A stretch of 25,486 bases of DNA from Streptomyces sp. NRRL S-87 (GCF_000719335.1 NZ_JOGB01000084.1:1-25486), one strand, 5' to 3'. Positions 7,000 to 14,723 are shown, counted from the stretch's first letter. The notes: generated from the letters alone by a model not told the origin. Program-made: numbers and translations.

Positions 7000-7625
7000 C
7001 GGGCCGCCCGGGAGGCCCCGGCCAACCGGCCGTGCAGCGCCGCGAACCGCGAGGCCGGCGCACGGGAGGCGACGTCGGCCGCGTCGGCGGCCGTGTCGAC
7101 GTCCCGCAGCCGCGGCAGCAGCCGGGTGCGCAGCCCGGCCGCGCGCAGCCGCCCGTACTGCACGGCCCCGGTCTCCGGTACGGACATGGGCACGCCCAGC
7201 AGCAGAGCCGGGTCCGGCACCGCCAGGCCCAGGGCCCAGAACCCGCCGTCGGCGGCCGGCCCGAACCAGGCCCCGCACCCGGCGAAGTCCAGTGCGGGCG
7301 CGAGCAGTTCCGGGGTGACCTGCGGGGTGTCCATGCCGATCAGCAGCGCGGGCCCGGTGCAGTCGGCGAACGCCGCGGCCAGCCGCCCGTCGAGCCCGCC
7401 GCCGCACTGGGGCACGACCTCGAAGCCGGGCGGCAGCCACGGACCGGGCGCCCCGTCCAGGACGAGGACCCGCCGGTCGGCCGGAGCGGCCGCGACCGCC
7501 GCCAGGGTGTCGGCGAGGGCGGCCGCGGCCAGCGCCGCCGCCTCCTCGGGCGTGAAGGGCGGCGTGAGCCGGGTCTTCACCCGGCCGGGCACGGGCTCCT
7601 TGGCGATCACGAGCAGGCTGGTCAC
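6996..7625 (-). CDS. DUF2064 / CofC-like glycosyltransferase-A-fold protein
   Basis: A 209-residue protein with the N-terminal signature IAKEPVPGRVKTRLTPP (7-23) of DUF2064 (TIGR04282). This is a nucleotidyltransferase/GT-A-like fold related to CofC and MobA. LLIGMDTPQVTP carries the Asp expected to hold a metal, and FGPAADGGFWALGL is the conserved late motif. Relatives are named as arsenosugar or rSAM/selenodomain-associated glycosyltransferases, but no radical-SAM partner is visible here, so that name should not be transferred. It is the middle gene of a three-gene operon: its GTG overlaps the stop of the GT2 gene by 4 nt and its TGA overlaps the next GTG. Confidence 0.85.
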   Translation of the reverse strand: MTSLLVIAKEPVPGRVKTRLTPPFTPEEAAALAAAALADTLAAVAAAPADRRVLVLDGAPGPWLPPGFEVVPQCGGGLDGRLAAAFADCTGPALLIGMDTPQVTPELLAPALDFAGCGAWFGPAADGGFWALGLAVPDPALLLGVPMSVPETGAVQYGRLRAAGLRTRLLPRLRDVDTAADAADVASRAPASRFAALHGRLAGASRAAR

Positions 7626-8311
7626 CGCGCACCCCCCGCACCCGGGTACGCGGGCTCGGCGAGCACCGCGCGCATGTCGCGCACCGCATGCCAGGTGCCC
7701 CGCCACGTCCCGGTGACCTTGGACTTCCCGGCCCGGGGCAGGTACGGCACGTCCTCCTCCCGCACCCGCCAGCCCGCGTCCGAGGCCCGGACGACCATCT
7801 GGAGCGGATAGCCCGACCGCCGGTCGGTCAGGTCCAGGCCGACCAGCGCCTCGCGCCGCGCGGCGCGCAGCGGACCGAGGTCGCGCAGCCGCAGCCCGGT
7901 GCGGCGGCGCAGCATGCCGGAGAGCGCGCGGTTGCCGGCACGGGCGTGGAGCGGCCACGCGCCCCGCCCCAGGGGCCGGCGCCGCCCGAGCACGAGATCC
8001 GCCTCGCCGGCGGCCACCGACCGGACGAACGGGGTCAGCAGGCCGGGGTCGAGGGAGGCGTCGCAGTCGCAGAAGCAGACGTACTCGGCACCGGAGGCCA
8101 GCAGTCCGGCGTGGCAGGCGGCCCCGAAGCCGCGCCGGGGCTCCGCCACGACGGTGGCGCCCAGGGCGCGCGCGATGTCTGCGGATCCGTCGGTGGACCC
8201 GTTGTCCACCACCAGGGCCCGCCAGCCGGCGGGGATGCGGGCGAGGACCCAGGGCAGCGCCTCGGCCTCGTTCAGACAGGGAAGGACGACGTCCACGGTG
8301 TGTTCGGTCAC
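7622..8311 (-). CDS. Family 2 glycosyltransferase (polyprenol-phosphate sugar synthase-like)
   Basis: A 229-residue cytosolic GT-A enzyme without membrane helices. It starts with DVVLPCLNEAEALPWVL (7-23), then VVDNGSTDGS (35-43) for nucleotide binding, and FCDCDAS giving the DxD-type metal site Asp82/Asp84. GRRRPLGRGAW, DLGPLRAARREAL and RSGYPLQMVVRA are acceptor-side motifs shared with dolichyl/polyprenyl-phosphate mannose synthases. It may load a sugar from a nucleotide donor onto a polyprenol phosphate, which could supply a GT-C enzyme such as the one at 2658-4361. GTG at 8311 was chosen; a GTG at 8320 is also in frame and neither has a strong ribosome-binding site. It is first in the GT2-DUF2064-methyltransferase operon. 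Confidence 0.85.
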   Translation of the reverse strand: MTEHTVDVVLPCLNEAEALPWVLARIPAGWRALVVDNGSTDGSADIARALGATVVAEPRRGFGAACHAGLLASGAEYVCFCDCDASLDPGLLTPFVRSVAAGEADLVLGRRRPLGRGAWPLHARAGNRALSGMLRRRTGLRLRDLGPLRAARREALVGLDLTDRRSGYPLQMVVRASDAGWRVREEDVPYLPRAGKSKVTGTWRGTWHAVRDMRAVLAEPAYPGAGGAR

Positions 8312-8336
8312 GACTGCCACCGTAGGAATTCCCGCT

Positions 8337-8351
8337 GGACATAGCGGACAT
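8337..8351. promoter_or_regulatory. Direct repeat GGACAT-N3-GGACAT between operon and regulator
   Basis: Two GGACAT copies 9 bp apart lie in the 124-bp gap between the divergent GT2 operon and the response-regulator gene. OmpR-family regulators often bind short direct repeats in such gaps. Six matching bases is weak evidence, so this is only a candidate. Confidence 0.25.
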
Positions 8352-8435
8352 CGACTCCTTACGAAACACGGACGCCGCCCGCGGGAGGCGACCGCGGCGG
8401 GACACCGGACCGCGGCAGGTGCCAGGCTTACGGCC

Positions 8436-9278
8436 ATGAGCACGCCCACTCCGCCCGCCCGGGTCCTCGTCGTCGACGACGACCCCACCGTCGCCGAGGT
8501 CGTCACCGGCTACCTGCGCCGGGCCGGCCACCGCGTCGACCACGCCCCCGACGGCCCCACCGCCCTCGAGGCGGCGGCCCGGCACGACCCGGACCTGGTC
8601 GTCCTCGACCTCATGCTGCCCGGCATCGACGGCCTGGAGGTGTGCCGCCGGCTGCGCGCCGAGCGCCCCGTCCCGGTGATCATGCTGACGGCCCGGGGGG
8701 ACGAGGACGACCGGATCGCCGGCCTGGAGCTGGGCGCGGACGACTACGTCACCAAGCCCTTCAGCCCGCGCGAGCTGGTCCTTCGGGTGGAGTCCGTGCT
8801 GCGCCGCAGCCGGGCCGGGAACGCGGCCGCGCCGGCCGCGCCGGTCCTGAGGGCGGCCGGTATCAGCGTCGATCCCGAGACCCGCCGCGCCACCAAGCAC
8901 GGCCGGGAACTCATGCTCACCCTGCGGGAGTTCGACCTGCTCGCCCACTTCCTCGGCCACCCCGGACGGGTCCACGGCCGCGAGGCCCTGATGCGCGAGG
9001 TGTGGGGCTGGGACTTCGGCGACCTGTCCACCGTCACCGTCCACGTGCGCCGCCTGCGCGCCAAGATCGAGGACGACCCGGCCGCGCCGCGGCTCATCCA
9101 GACGGTGTGGGGCGTGGGCTACCGCTTCGAGCCGACCGGCCCCGGGCCGACCGGCCCCGAGTCGCTGCCCGGAACGGCGGACGACCGGCCGTCCCCCGAG
9201 CCGGCGTTCGACGGGCCGCCCTCCGAGCCGGCGTTCGACGGGCGGCCGTCGGAACGGGCGGAAGGCGGCCGACGGTGA
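8436..9278 (+). CDS. OmpR/PhoB-family response regulator
   Basis: A 280-residue two-domain regulator. The receiver (8-120) has acidic residues Asp14-Asp16, phosphoacceptor Asp58 in VVLDLMLPG, and the switch residues Thr85 and Lys107 in the usual TARG and TKPF contexts. The winged-helix DNA-binding domain follows (about 140-235) with [22 protein letters not shown] and [12 protein letters not shown] Pro/Gly-rich tail of about 45 residues, including a duplicated SEPAFDG unit, extends past the normal end. The 3' end overlaps the kinase start by 4 nt. It diverges from the GT2-DUF2064-methyltransferase operon, which is a plausible target. Confidence 0.93.
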   Translation: MSTPTPPARVLVVDDDPTVAEVVTGYLRRAGHRVDHAPDGPTALEAAARHDPDLVVLDLMLPGIDGLEVCRRLRAERPVPVIMLTARGDEDDRIAGLELGADDYVTKPFSPRELVLRVESVLRRSRAGNAAAPAAPVLRAAGISVDPETRRATKHGRELMLTLREFDLLAHFLGHPGRVHGREALMREVWGWDFGDLSTVTVHVRRLRAKIEDDPAAPRLIQTVWGVGYRFEPTGPGPTGPESLPGTADDRPSPEPAFDGPPSEPAFDGRPSERAEGGRR

Positions 9279-10399
9279 AGGACGTCCTGCTGATCGCGCT
9301 CTTCGCCTTCGGCGGAGCGGCCTGCGCCGGCACCCTCGGCGCGCTCGCCCTGCGCCTCCTGCGCCACCGCTCGGTGGCGGTGTCCCTGGCCGTGGTCGCC
9401 GCGGTCACCGTCACCGCGATGCTCGCCGGCACCCTCGCCGTGGCCCGGGCGATGTTCCTGTCCCCGCACGACCTGACCGTGGTCACCCTCGTGGTGGCCA
9501 TGGCCGCCGTCGTCTCCCTCGCCGCCGCCCTGCTGCTGGGCCGCTGGGTGGTGGCCCGCAGCCGGGACCTGGCCCGGGCCGCCCGGGACTTCGGCGAGGA
9601 CGGAAGCTTCGCCGCGCCCCGGACCCGGGCCACCGCCGAACTGGCCGCCCTGGCCGACGAACTGGCCGCCACCAGCGCCAGGCTCGCGGCCTCCCGCGAG
9701 CGCGAGCGCGCCCTGGAAGCCTCCCGGCGCGAACTCGTCGCCTGGATCTCGCACGACCTGCGCACCCCGCTCGCCGGGCTGCGGGCCATGGCCGAGGCCC
9801 TGGAGGACGGAGTGGCGGCCGACCCCGCCCGCTACCACCGGCAGATCCGCACCGAGGTCGAACGCCTCGACACCATGGTCGGCGACCTCTTCGAGCTCTC
9901 CCGGATCCACGCCGGGGCACTCGAGCTGACGCCCAGCCGCTGCTCGCTCCGGGACCTGGCCGCCGACGCCCTGCTCGGAGCCGACCCCCTCGCCCGGGAA
10001 CGCGGTGTGCGGCTGCTCGGCGAGGACATCGCCCACGTGCCGGTCGACGTGGACGGCAAGGAGATGACCCGCGTCCTGGCCAACCTCCTCGGGAACGCCA
10101 TCCGGCACACCCCCGCCGACGGGACCGTCGCCGTCCGCGTGGACCGGGACGAACGGACCGCGGTGCTGTCGGTCACGGACGGCTGCGGCGGCATCCCCGA
10201 AGAGGACCTGCCGCGGGTCTTCGACACCGGCTGGCGGGGCAGCCCGGCCCGGACGCCCCCGGCCGGCGCCGGCCTCGGCCTGGCGATCGTGCGCGGCATC
10301 GTCGAGGCCCACGCCGGACGCGCCTCGGTCCACAACGTGCCGGGCGGCTGCCGCTTCGAACTGACCCTGCCGCTGGCCGGCGCCCCCGCCCGCGCCTGA
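9275..10399 (+). CDS. Membrane sensor histidine kinase
   Basis: A 374-residue kinase starting at a GTG that overlaps the regulator stop (GTGA). Three hydrophobic segments (about 4-27, 36-58, 68-90) leave almost no extracytoplasmic domain, so it probably senses something within the membrane. Residues about 90-140 are a HAMP-like/helical linker. The dimerisation box [13 protein letters not shown] carries the phosphorylated His160. The ATPase domain shows N-box [12 protein letters not shown]1 [12 protein letters not shown] and G2 [18 protein letters not shown]. It is the partner of the regulator just upstream. The gene ends before a hairpin shared with the convergent epimerase gene. Confidence 0.93.
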   Translation: MKDVLLIALFAFGGAACAGTLGALALRLLRHRSVAVSLAVVAAVTVTAMLAGTLAVARAMFLSPHDLTVVTLVVAMAAVVSLAAALLLGRWVVARSRDLARAARDFGEDGSFAAPRTRATAELAALADELAATSARLAASRERERALEASRRELVAWISHDLRTPLAGLRAMAEALEDGVAADPARYHRQIRTEVERLDTMVGDLFELSRIHAGALELTPSRCSLRDLAADALLGADPLARERGVRLLGEDIAHVPVDVDGKEMTRVLANLLGNAIRHTPADGTVAVRVDRDERTAVLSVTDGCGGIPEEDLPRVFDTGWRGSPARTPPAGAGLGLAIVRGIVEAHAGRASVHNVPGGCRFELTLPLAGAPARA

Positions 10400-10404
10400 G
10401 CCGT

Positions 10405-10461
10405 CCCCGTCCGGGGCCGTTCTTTCCTCCGCGTCGGGCCCCTACGCGTCCCCGGACGGGG
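10405..10461. terminator. Bidirectional terminator between kinase and epimerase genes
   Basis: A 12-bp perfect inverted repeat: CCCCGTCCGGGG at 10405-10416 and CCCCGGACGGGG at 10450-10461, with a 33-nt loop. The left arm is itself nearly self-complementary. The right arm is inside the last codons of the epimerase gene. It lies 6 nt past the kinase stop, fitting a terminator that serves both converging genes. Confidence 0.65.
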
Positions 10462-11503
10462 CCCGCTGCGCCGCCCGCGCGAACTCGGCCATGCCTTCGG
10501 CGAACCCGACCCGCGGCCGCCAGCCCGTCTCCCGCCGCAGCCGGTCGGAGTCCGCCGTGATGTGCCGGACGTCCCCGAGCCGGAACTCGCCGGTCACCAC
10601 GGGCCCCGGCCCGCCGTGCGCCGCCGCGAGGACGGCGGCCATCTCGCCGACCGTCCGCGGGTCACCGCTGCCGGTGTTGTAGGGGACGTGCACCCCGGCC
10701 GGCCGCGCGTCGAGCCCGGCCAGGGCTGCCGTGTTCGCCCGGGCGACGTCGCGCACGTGGACGAAGTCCCGACGCTGGCCGCCGTCCTCGAAGACCCGCG
10801 GGGCCTCGCCCCGGGCCAGTGCGGAGCGGAAGTACGACGCCACGCCCGCGTACGGCGTGTCCCGCGGCATCCCGGGGCCGTACACGTTGTGGTAGCGCAG
10901 CGAGACCGCGCGTCCCCCCGTCGCCCGGGCCCAGGCCGCCGCCAGGTGCTCCTGCGCCAGCTTGGTCGTGGCGTACACGTTCCGCGGATCGGCCGGGGCC
11001 TCCTCGCCCACCAGCCCCGGCGCGAGCGCCGCCCCGCAGTGCGGGCAGCCCGGCTCGAAGCGGCCGGCCTCCAGGTCGGCCACCGCGCGCGGGCCGGGCC
11101 GGACCGGTCCGTGCGCCCGGCACTCGTACCGCCCCTCCCCGTAGACGACCATCGACCCCGCCTGCACCAGTCGGCCCACGCCCGCTTCGGCCATCCCGGC
11201 CAGGAGCACCGCCGTTCCCAGGTCGTTGCAGGCCACGTACGCCACCGCGTCCGAGAAGCCCTTCCCGAGCCCCACCATCGCCGCCTGGTGGCACACCGCG
11301 TCCACCCCGCGCAGCGCCCCGCGCACGTCCTCGGCGTTCCGTACGTCCCCCCGCACGAACTCGGCGTCCGGCAGCTCGGGCACGCCCGGGTGCGCGGCGG
11401 GCAGCAGTGCGTCCAGCACCACCGCCTCGTGCCCCTCGGCGACCAGTGCGGACACGACGTGCGACCCGATGAACCCGGCTCCGCCGGTGACAAGTACTCG
11501 CAT
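10442..11503 (-). CDS. NAD-dependent sugar-nucleotide epimerase with embedded Cys/His cluster
   Basis: A 353-residue extended SDR. It begins MRVLVTGGAGFIGSHVV (NAD-binding GGAGFIG), has the active-site Tyr in NVYATTKLAQE (YxxxK) and the late motifs LRYHNVYGPG and RRDFVHVRDVA. Between strand 5 and the active site is an insertion with YECRAHG and GCPHCG, a possible zinc-binding site. I recall this insertion from dTDP-L-rhamnose 4-epimerase-like proteins, so a role on a nucleotide-linked deoxysugar is plausible but unproven. No Shine-Dalgarno sequence precedes the ATG; TAGCGT lies 8 nt upstream, suggesting a leaderless message. It converges on the sensor kinase. Confidence 0.88.
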   Translation of the reverse strand: MRVLVTGGAGFIGSHVVSALVAEGHEAVVLDALLPAAHPGVPELPDAEFVRGDVRNAEDVRGALRGVDAVCHQAAMVGLGKGFSDAVAYVACNDLGTAVLLAGMAEAGVGRLVQAGSMVVYGEGRYECRAHGPVRPGPRAVADLEAGRFEPGCPHCGAALAPGLVGEEAPADPRNVYATTKLAQEHLAAAWARATGGRAVSLRYHNVYGPGMPRDTPYAGVASYFRSALARGEAPRVFEDGGQRRDFVHVRDVARANTAALAGLDARPAGVHVPYNTGSGDPRTVGEMAAVLAAAHGGPGPVVTGEFRLGDVRHITADSDRLRRETGWRPRVGFAEGMAEFARAAQRAPSGDA

Positions 11504-11511
11504 GCGACGCG

Positions 11512-11517
11512 ACGCTA
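11512..11517 (-). promoter_or_regulatory. Candidate -10 box for a leaderless epimerase transcript
   Basis: On the minus strand TAGCGT ends 8 nt before the ATG at 11503, so transcription would start at or next to the start codon. This would explain the missing ribosome-binding site. No good -35 is seen. Confidence 0.35.
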
Positions 11518-11647
11518 CGCGCCCGCACGCCGCGCCGAGGGCTCCCGCCCGGGCCCGTAAGGCTTCCGTCATCTCCCGGCCCGGGCGGGCGTCCGGCGTG
11601 GCCCGGGCGGGCGGTTCGGCGCGGTCCGGCGGCGGCGGAGAAATCAC

Positions 11648-11676
11648 GTGAAGGCGGCCGGGCGGGCTGTTAGCGT
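11648..11676 (+). promoter_or_regulatory. Promoter of the ABC-F leader transcript
   Basis: GTGAAG (11648-11653) and TAGCGT (11671-11676) are separated by 17 bp. The predicted start near 11683 is 18 nt before the AGGAG of the leader peptide and about 200 nt before the ABC-F gene, leaving a long leader RNA. Confidence 0.5.
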
Positions 11677-11713
11677 GGCACCGACGACGACCGGCGAGCG
11701 AGGAGCAGCAGAC

Positions 11714-11743
11714 GTGGTAGGGGACGACGACATCTCCGGGTGA
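11714..11743 (+). CDS. Nine-residue leader peptide upstream of ABC-F gene
   Basis: GTG-initiated open frame coding MVGDDDISG (Met from GTG), with AGGAG at 11701-11705 and an ideal 8-nt gap. Three Asp codons in a row sit near the end and the TGA stop lies inside a hairpin (11735-11751). Leader peptides of this kind precede many antibiotic-resistance ABC-F genes, where stalled ribosomes release downstream gene expression. Its conservation was not checked. It is too short to be called by ordinary gene finders. Confidence 0.6.
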   Translation: MVGDDDISG

Positions 11744-11751
11744 GACCCGGA
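11735..11751 (+). promoter_or_regulatory. Hairpin overlapping the leader-peptide stop codon
   Basis: TCCGGGT (11735-11741) and ACCCGGA (11745-11751) form a perfect 7-bp stem with a GAG loop. It contains the last two sense codons of the leader peptide and its TGA, so a ribosome on the leader decides whether it can form. Confidence 0.6.
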
Positions 11752-11827
11752 CGCGGTACGACCGCCGGCGCGTGCGCGTGAGCACGGCACGGGCGGTTCC
11801 GCAGTCACCCTTCCGCCATGTCTCCCA

Positions 11828-11860
11828 GGGCAGTGGATCCCTCCTGGATCCGTCCCGCCC
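11828..11860 (+). terminator. Terminator/attenuator-like hairpin before the ABC-F gene
   Basis: GGATCC (11835-11840) pairs with GGATCC (11846-11851) over a 5-nt loop, and outer arms GGGC (11828-11831) and GCCC (11857-11860) extend it with an internal bulge. It ends 23 nt before the ABC-F ATG. No U-tract follows, which is common in Streptomyces. It is a candidate attenuator. Confidence 0.4.
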
Positions 11861-11883
11861 TCCTCCCCGTACGAGGTCGCCCC

Positions 11884-13527
11884 ATGTCTGCGCTGTCCCG
11901 CCCCGCCCTCACCTGCGCGAACCTGTCCTTCTCCTGGCCGGACGGCACGCCCGTCCTCGAGGACCTGTCCTTCTCCCTCGGCCCGGGCCGCACGGGGCTG
12001 GTCGCCCCCAACGGGGCCGGCAAGAGCACCCTGCTCAAGGTGATCGCCGGCGAACTCCGCCCCCGGGCGGGCTCGGTGACGGTGACCGGCACGCTCGGCC
12101 ACCTCCCGCAGACCCTGCCGTCGACCGGTGACCTCACCGTGGCCGAGGTGCTGGGCGTCGCGGCCGTCGTCCGGGCCATCGACGCCGTCGAGGCGGGGGA
12201 CGCGACCGAAGCGCACTTCACCACCATCGGCGACGACTGGGACATCGAGGAACGCACCCGCGCCCAGCTCGACCGCTTCGGCCTCGGCGACCTCGCCCTG
12301 GACCGTCCCCTGCACACCCTGAGCGGCGGCCGGACCGTCTCCCTCGGCCTGGCCGCCCAGTTGCTGAGGCGTCCCGACGTCCTCCTCCTCGACGAGCCCA
12401 CCAACAACCTCGACCTGGACGCCCGGCACACGCTCTACGACGTGCTCGACGACTACCACGGCTGCCTGCTGCTGGTCAGCCACGACCGTGCGCTGCTCGA
12501 CCGGATGGACCGCATCGCCGACCTCGACCGCGGCGAACTCCGCTTCCACGGCGGCAACTTCACCGCGTACGAGGCCGCGGTGCGAGCGGAGCAGGAGGTC
12601 GCCGAGAAGAACGTCCGCAGCGCCGAACAGGAACTGAAGCGCGAGAAGCGCGAGCTGCAGCAGGCCAGGGAGCGCGCCGAGCGCCGCCAGAACAACGCGG
12701 CCCGCACGCTCAAGAACGCCGGCCTGCCCCGCATCGTCGCCGGGAACATGAAGCGCGGAGCACAGGAGTCGGCCGGCCGGGCCGGGCAGACGCACGCCAC
12801 CCGCGTCGGCGACGCCAGGGCCCGGCTCGACGCGGCGGAGCGCGCGCTGCGCGACGACCAGCGCCTCGTGCTCGACCTCCCGGACACCGGCGTCCCCGCC
12901 GGCCGCACCGTCTTCCTCGGCGAGCGCATGCAGGTCCGGCTCGGCGACCGGACCGTGTTCGGACACCCGGGCGTCGACCTCACCATCCGCGGCCCCGAAC
13001 GCATCGCCCTCACCGGGCCGAACGGCGCGGGCAAGAGCACCCTGCTGCGCCTGCTCAACGCCGACCTCGCCCCGGACACCGGCGGAACCAGCCGGGCCGA
13101 GGGCCGGATCGCCCACCTCTCCCAGCGCCTGGACCTGCTGGACCCGCGGCGCACCGTCGCCGAGAACTTCGCCGGCTCCGCACCCCACCGGCCGGAGGCG
13201 GAACGGCTGACCCTGCTCGCCCGCTTCCTCTTCCGAGGCGCCCGCGCCCACCTGCCGGTCGGGGCCCTTTCCGGCGGGGAGCGGCTGCGGGCCACCCTGG
13301 CGTGCGTCCTGTACGCCGAACCGGCCCCCCACCTCCTGCTCCTCGACGAGCCGACCAACAACCTCGACCTCGTCAGCACCGGACAGCTGGAAAGCGCGCT
13401 GAACTCCTACCGGGGGGCCTTCGTCGTCGTCAGCCACGACGAGCGGTTCCTCCACGCGATCGGTGTGGACCGCTGGCTGCGGCTGTCCGACGGCGCACTG
13501 TCCGAGACCGGCCGGCCGCCGCGCTGA
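11884..13527 (+). CDS. ABC-F family ATPase (ribosome-protection type)
   Basis: A 547-residue soluble protein with two ABC ATPase domains and no membrane segment. The first has Walker A PNGAGKST (42-49), signature LSGGR (near 146) and LLLDEPTNNLDL. The second has GPNGAGKST (about 378-386), signature LSGGE (near 462) and a second LLLDEPTNNLDL. The linker between them (about 230-330) is charged and helical (e.g. EQELKREKRELQQ), as in the P-site tRNA-interaction motif of antibiotic-resistance ABC-F proteins. These bind the ribosomal E site and dislodge macrolides, lincosamides or related drugs. The ATG at 11884 has GAGG 7 nt ahead. A leader peptide and two hairpins upstream suggest drug-inducible attenuation. 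Which drug is not evident; no biosynthetic genes are adjacent. Confidence 0.9.
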   Translation: MSALSRPALTCANLSFSWPDGTPVLEDLSFSLGPGRTGLVAPNGAGKSTLLKVIAGELRPRAGSVTVTGTLGHLPQTLPSTGDLTVAEVLGVAAVVRAIDAVEAGDATEAHFTTIGDDWDIEERTRAQLDRFGLGDLALDRPLHTLSGGRTVSLGLAAQLLRRPDVLLLDEPTNNLDLDARHTLYDVLDDYHGCLLLVSHDRALLDRMDRIADLDRGELRFHGGNFTAYEAAVRAEQEVAEKNVRSAEQELKREKRELQQARERAERRQNNAARTLKNAGLPRIVAGNMKRGAQESAGRAGQTHATRVGDARARLDAAERALRDDQRLVLDLPDTGVPAGRTVFLGERMQVRLGDRTVFGHPGVDLTIRGPERIALTGPNGAGKSTLLRLLNADLAPDTGGTSRAEGRIAHLSQRLDLLDPRRTVAENFAGSAPHRPEAERLTLLARFLFRGARAHLPVGALSGGERLRATLACVLYAEPAPHLLLLDEPTNNLDLVSTGQLESALNSYRGAFVVVSHDERFLHAIGVDRWLRLSDGALSETGRPPR

Positions 13528-13534
13528 GCCCCCG

Positions 13535-13552
13535 GCCGGCGGCTCCGCCGGC
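13535..13552 (+). terminator. Hairpin terminator after ABC-F gene
   Basis: GCCGGCGG (13535-13542) and CCGCCGGC (13545-13552) form a perfect 8-bp GC stem, 8 nt past the ABC-F stop. No U-tract follows. Confidence 0.6.
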
Positions 13553-13621
13553 GGCGAACACGCGTACGCCCTGGGCGAAGGCGTGCCCCCGGACCCCGTC
13601 GGGTCGTGATGGGGTGGGCGC

Positions 13622-14608
13622 ATGGACATTCTGGTGCTGGGCGGGACGGCATGGGTGGGCCGCGAGGTGTCGCGGCAGGCGGTGGAGCGCGGGCACCGGG
13701 TGACGTGCCTCGCCCGCGGGGAGAGCGGCACGGTGGCCGAGGGCGCCCGCCTGGTGGCCGCCGACCGGCGGTCGGCGGCGGCGTACGACGAGGTGGCGGA
13801 CCGGGACTGGGACGCCGTGCTCGAGGTGTCGTGGCAGCCGGGTTTCGTGCGCGGGGCGTTGGCGGCCCTCGGGGGCCGGGCGGGCCACTGGTCGTACGTC
13901 TCCTCGGTCAGCGCGTACGCCTCGCACGCCGTACCGGGTGCGGACGAGTCGGCCGGCCTCCTCCCGGCGGTGGAGCAGGACGAGGCCGACCGGGAGGCGT
14001 ACGGCGGGGCGAAGGTGGCCTGCGAGGAGGCCGCGCGGGCGGCGGTGCCGGACCGGCTGCTGATCGCCCGGGCGGGCCTGATCGGCGGGCCCGGGGACCA
14101 CAGCGGCCGGACCGGCTACTGGGTGGCCCGCGCGGCCCGCGGACCGCAGGCCCCGCTGCTGGTGCCCGGCCCGGCCGGCCTGCCCACCCAGGTGGTGGAC
14201 GTCCGGGACCTGGCGGCCTGGCTCCTGGACTGCGCGGAACGCGGCACCACCGGGACGTACGACGCGGTCGGGCCGGTCGTGCCGTTCGGCGAGTGGGTCG
14301 GGCTGTCGCGCGCGGTGGGCGGCCACACCGGACCGGTCGTCACGGCGGACCCCGACTGGCTGGCCGCCCGGGAGGTGGGCCAGTTCATGGGCCCGGAATC
14401 GCTGGCGATGTGGCTGGCGGACCCGGAGTGGGCGGGGTTCAGCGCGCGCAGCGGCGCGGCCGCCGCCGCGGCGGGCCTGCGGCACCGGCCCCGCGCGGAC
14501 CTCCTGGCGGACGTCCTGCGCTGGGAGCGGGCGGAGGGCCTGGACCGCCCCCGCCGCGCCGGACTGAGCCACGCGCGCGAGGCCGCCCTCCTGGCCGAAC
14601 TCGCTTAG
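13622..14608 (+). CDS. NAD(P)-dependent SDR-family epimerase/reductase
   Basis: A 328-residue protein with N-terminal [13 protein letters not shown], the GGTxxxG NAD(P)-binding variant of atypical/extended SDRs. YVSSVSAY and the pair Tyr/Lys in [11 protein letters not shown] correspond to the catalytic region. [16 protein letters not shown] is the substrate-side strand-6 motif, and [14 protein letters not shown] is conserved in this group of reductases. The substrate is unknown. The ATG at 13622 follows a G-rich GGGGTGG. It stands alone between the ABC-F terminator and a convergent pair of strong hairpins. Confidence 0.82.
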   Translation: MDILVLGGTAWVGREVSRQAVERGHRVTCLARGESGTVAEGARLVAADRRSAAAYDEVADRDWDAVLEVSWQPGFVRGALAALGGRAGHWSYVSSVSAYASHAVPGADESAGLLPAVEQDEADREAYGGAKVACEEAARAAVPDRLLIARAGLIGGPGDHSGRTGYWVARAARGPQAPLLVPGPAGLPTQVVDVRDLAAWLLDCAERGTTGTYDAVGPVVPFGEWVGLSRAVGGHTGPVVTADPDWLAAREVGQFMGPESLAMWLADPEWAGFSARSGAAAAAAGLRHRPRADLLADVLRWERAEGLDRPRRAGLSHAREAALLAELA

Positions 14609-14613
14609 GGGCG

Positions 14614-14630
14614 ATGCTGGTCACCAGCAT
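14614..14630. repeat. 17-bp perfect palindrome
   Basis: ATGCTGGT (14614-14621), one central C, ACCAGCAT (14623-14630), only 5 nt after the SDR stop codon. Flanking bases 14611-14613 and 14631-14633 can also pair, one of them as a G-U. A stem with a 1-nt loop cannot fold fully as RNA, so this looks more like a protein-binding palindrome, or the first of two stacked terminators with 14640-14694. Confidence 0.6.
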
Positions 14631-14639
14631 TGCGCTGAG

Positions 14640-14694
14640 GGGGTGTCCGGCGGACCAGGGTGGGGTAGCCCGGCCATGATCCGCCGGACACCCC
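14640..14694. terminator. Bidirectional terminator, 15-bp perfect stem
   Basis: GGGGTGTCCGGCGGA (14640-14654) and TCCGCCGGACACCCC (14680-14694) pair perfectly around a 25-nt loop. It sits between the converging SDR and SpoIIE-phosphatase genes and can stop both transcripts. Confidence 0.75.
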
Positions 14695-14723
14695 TCGGGG
14701 CCGGGTCGGAGGACGGGGCGGAC

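Noticed and set aside
8312..8506. N-terminal extension of the GT2 protein
   Set aside because: The added residues have no family similarity and would overlap the start of the divergent response-regulator gene; translation from GTG 8311 begins right at the GT2 fold.
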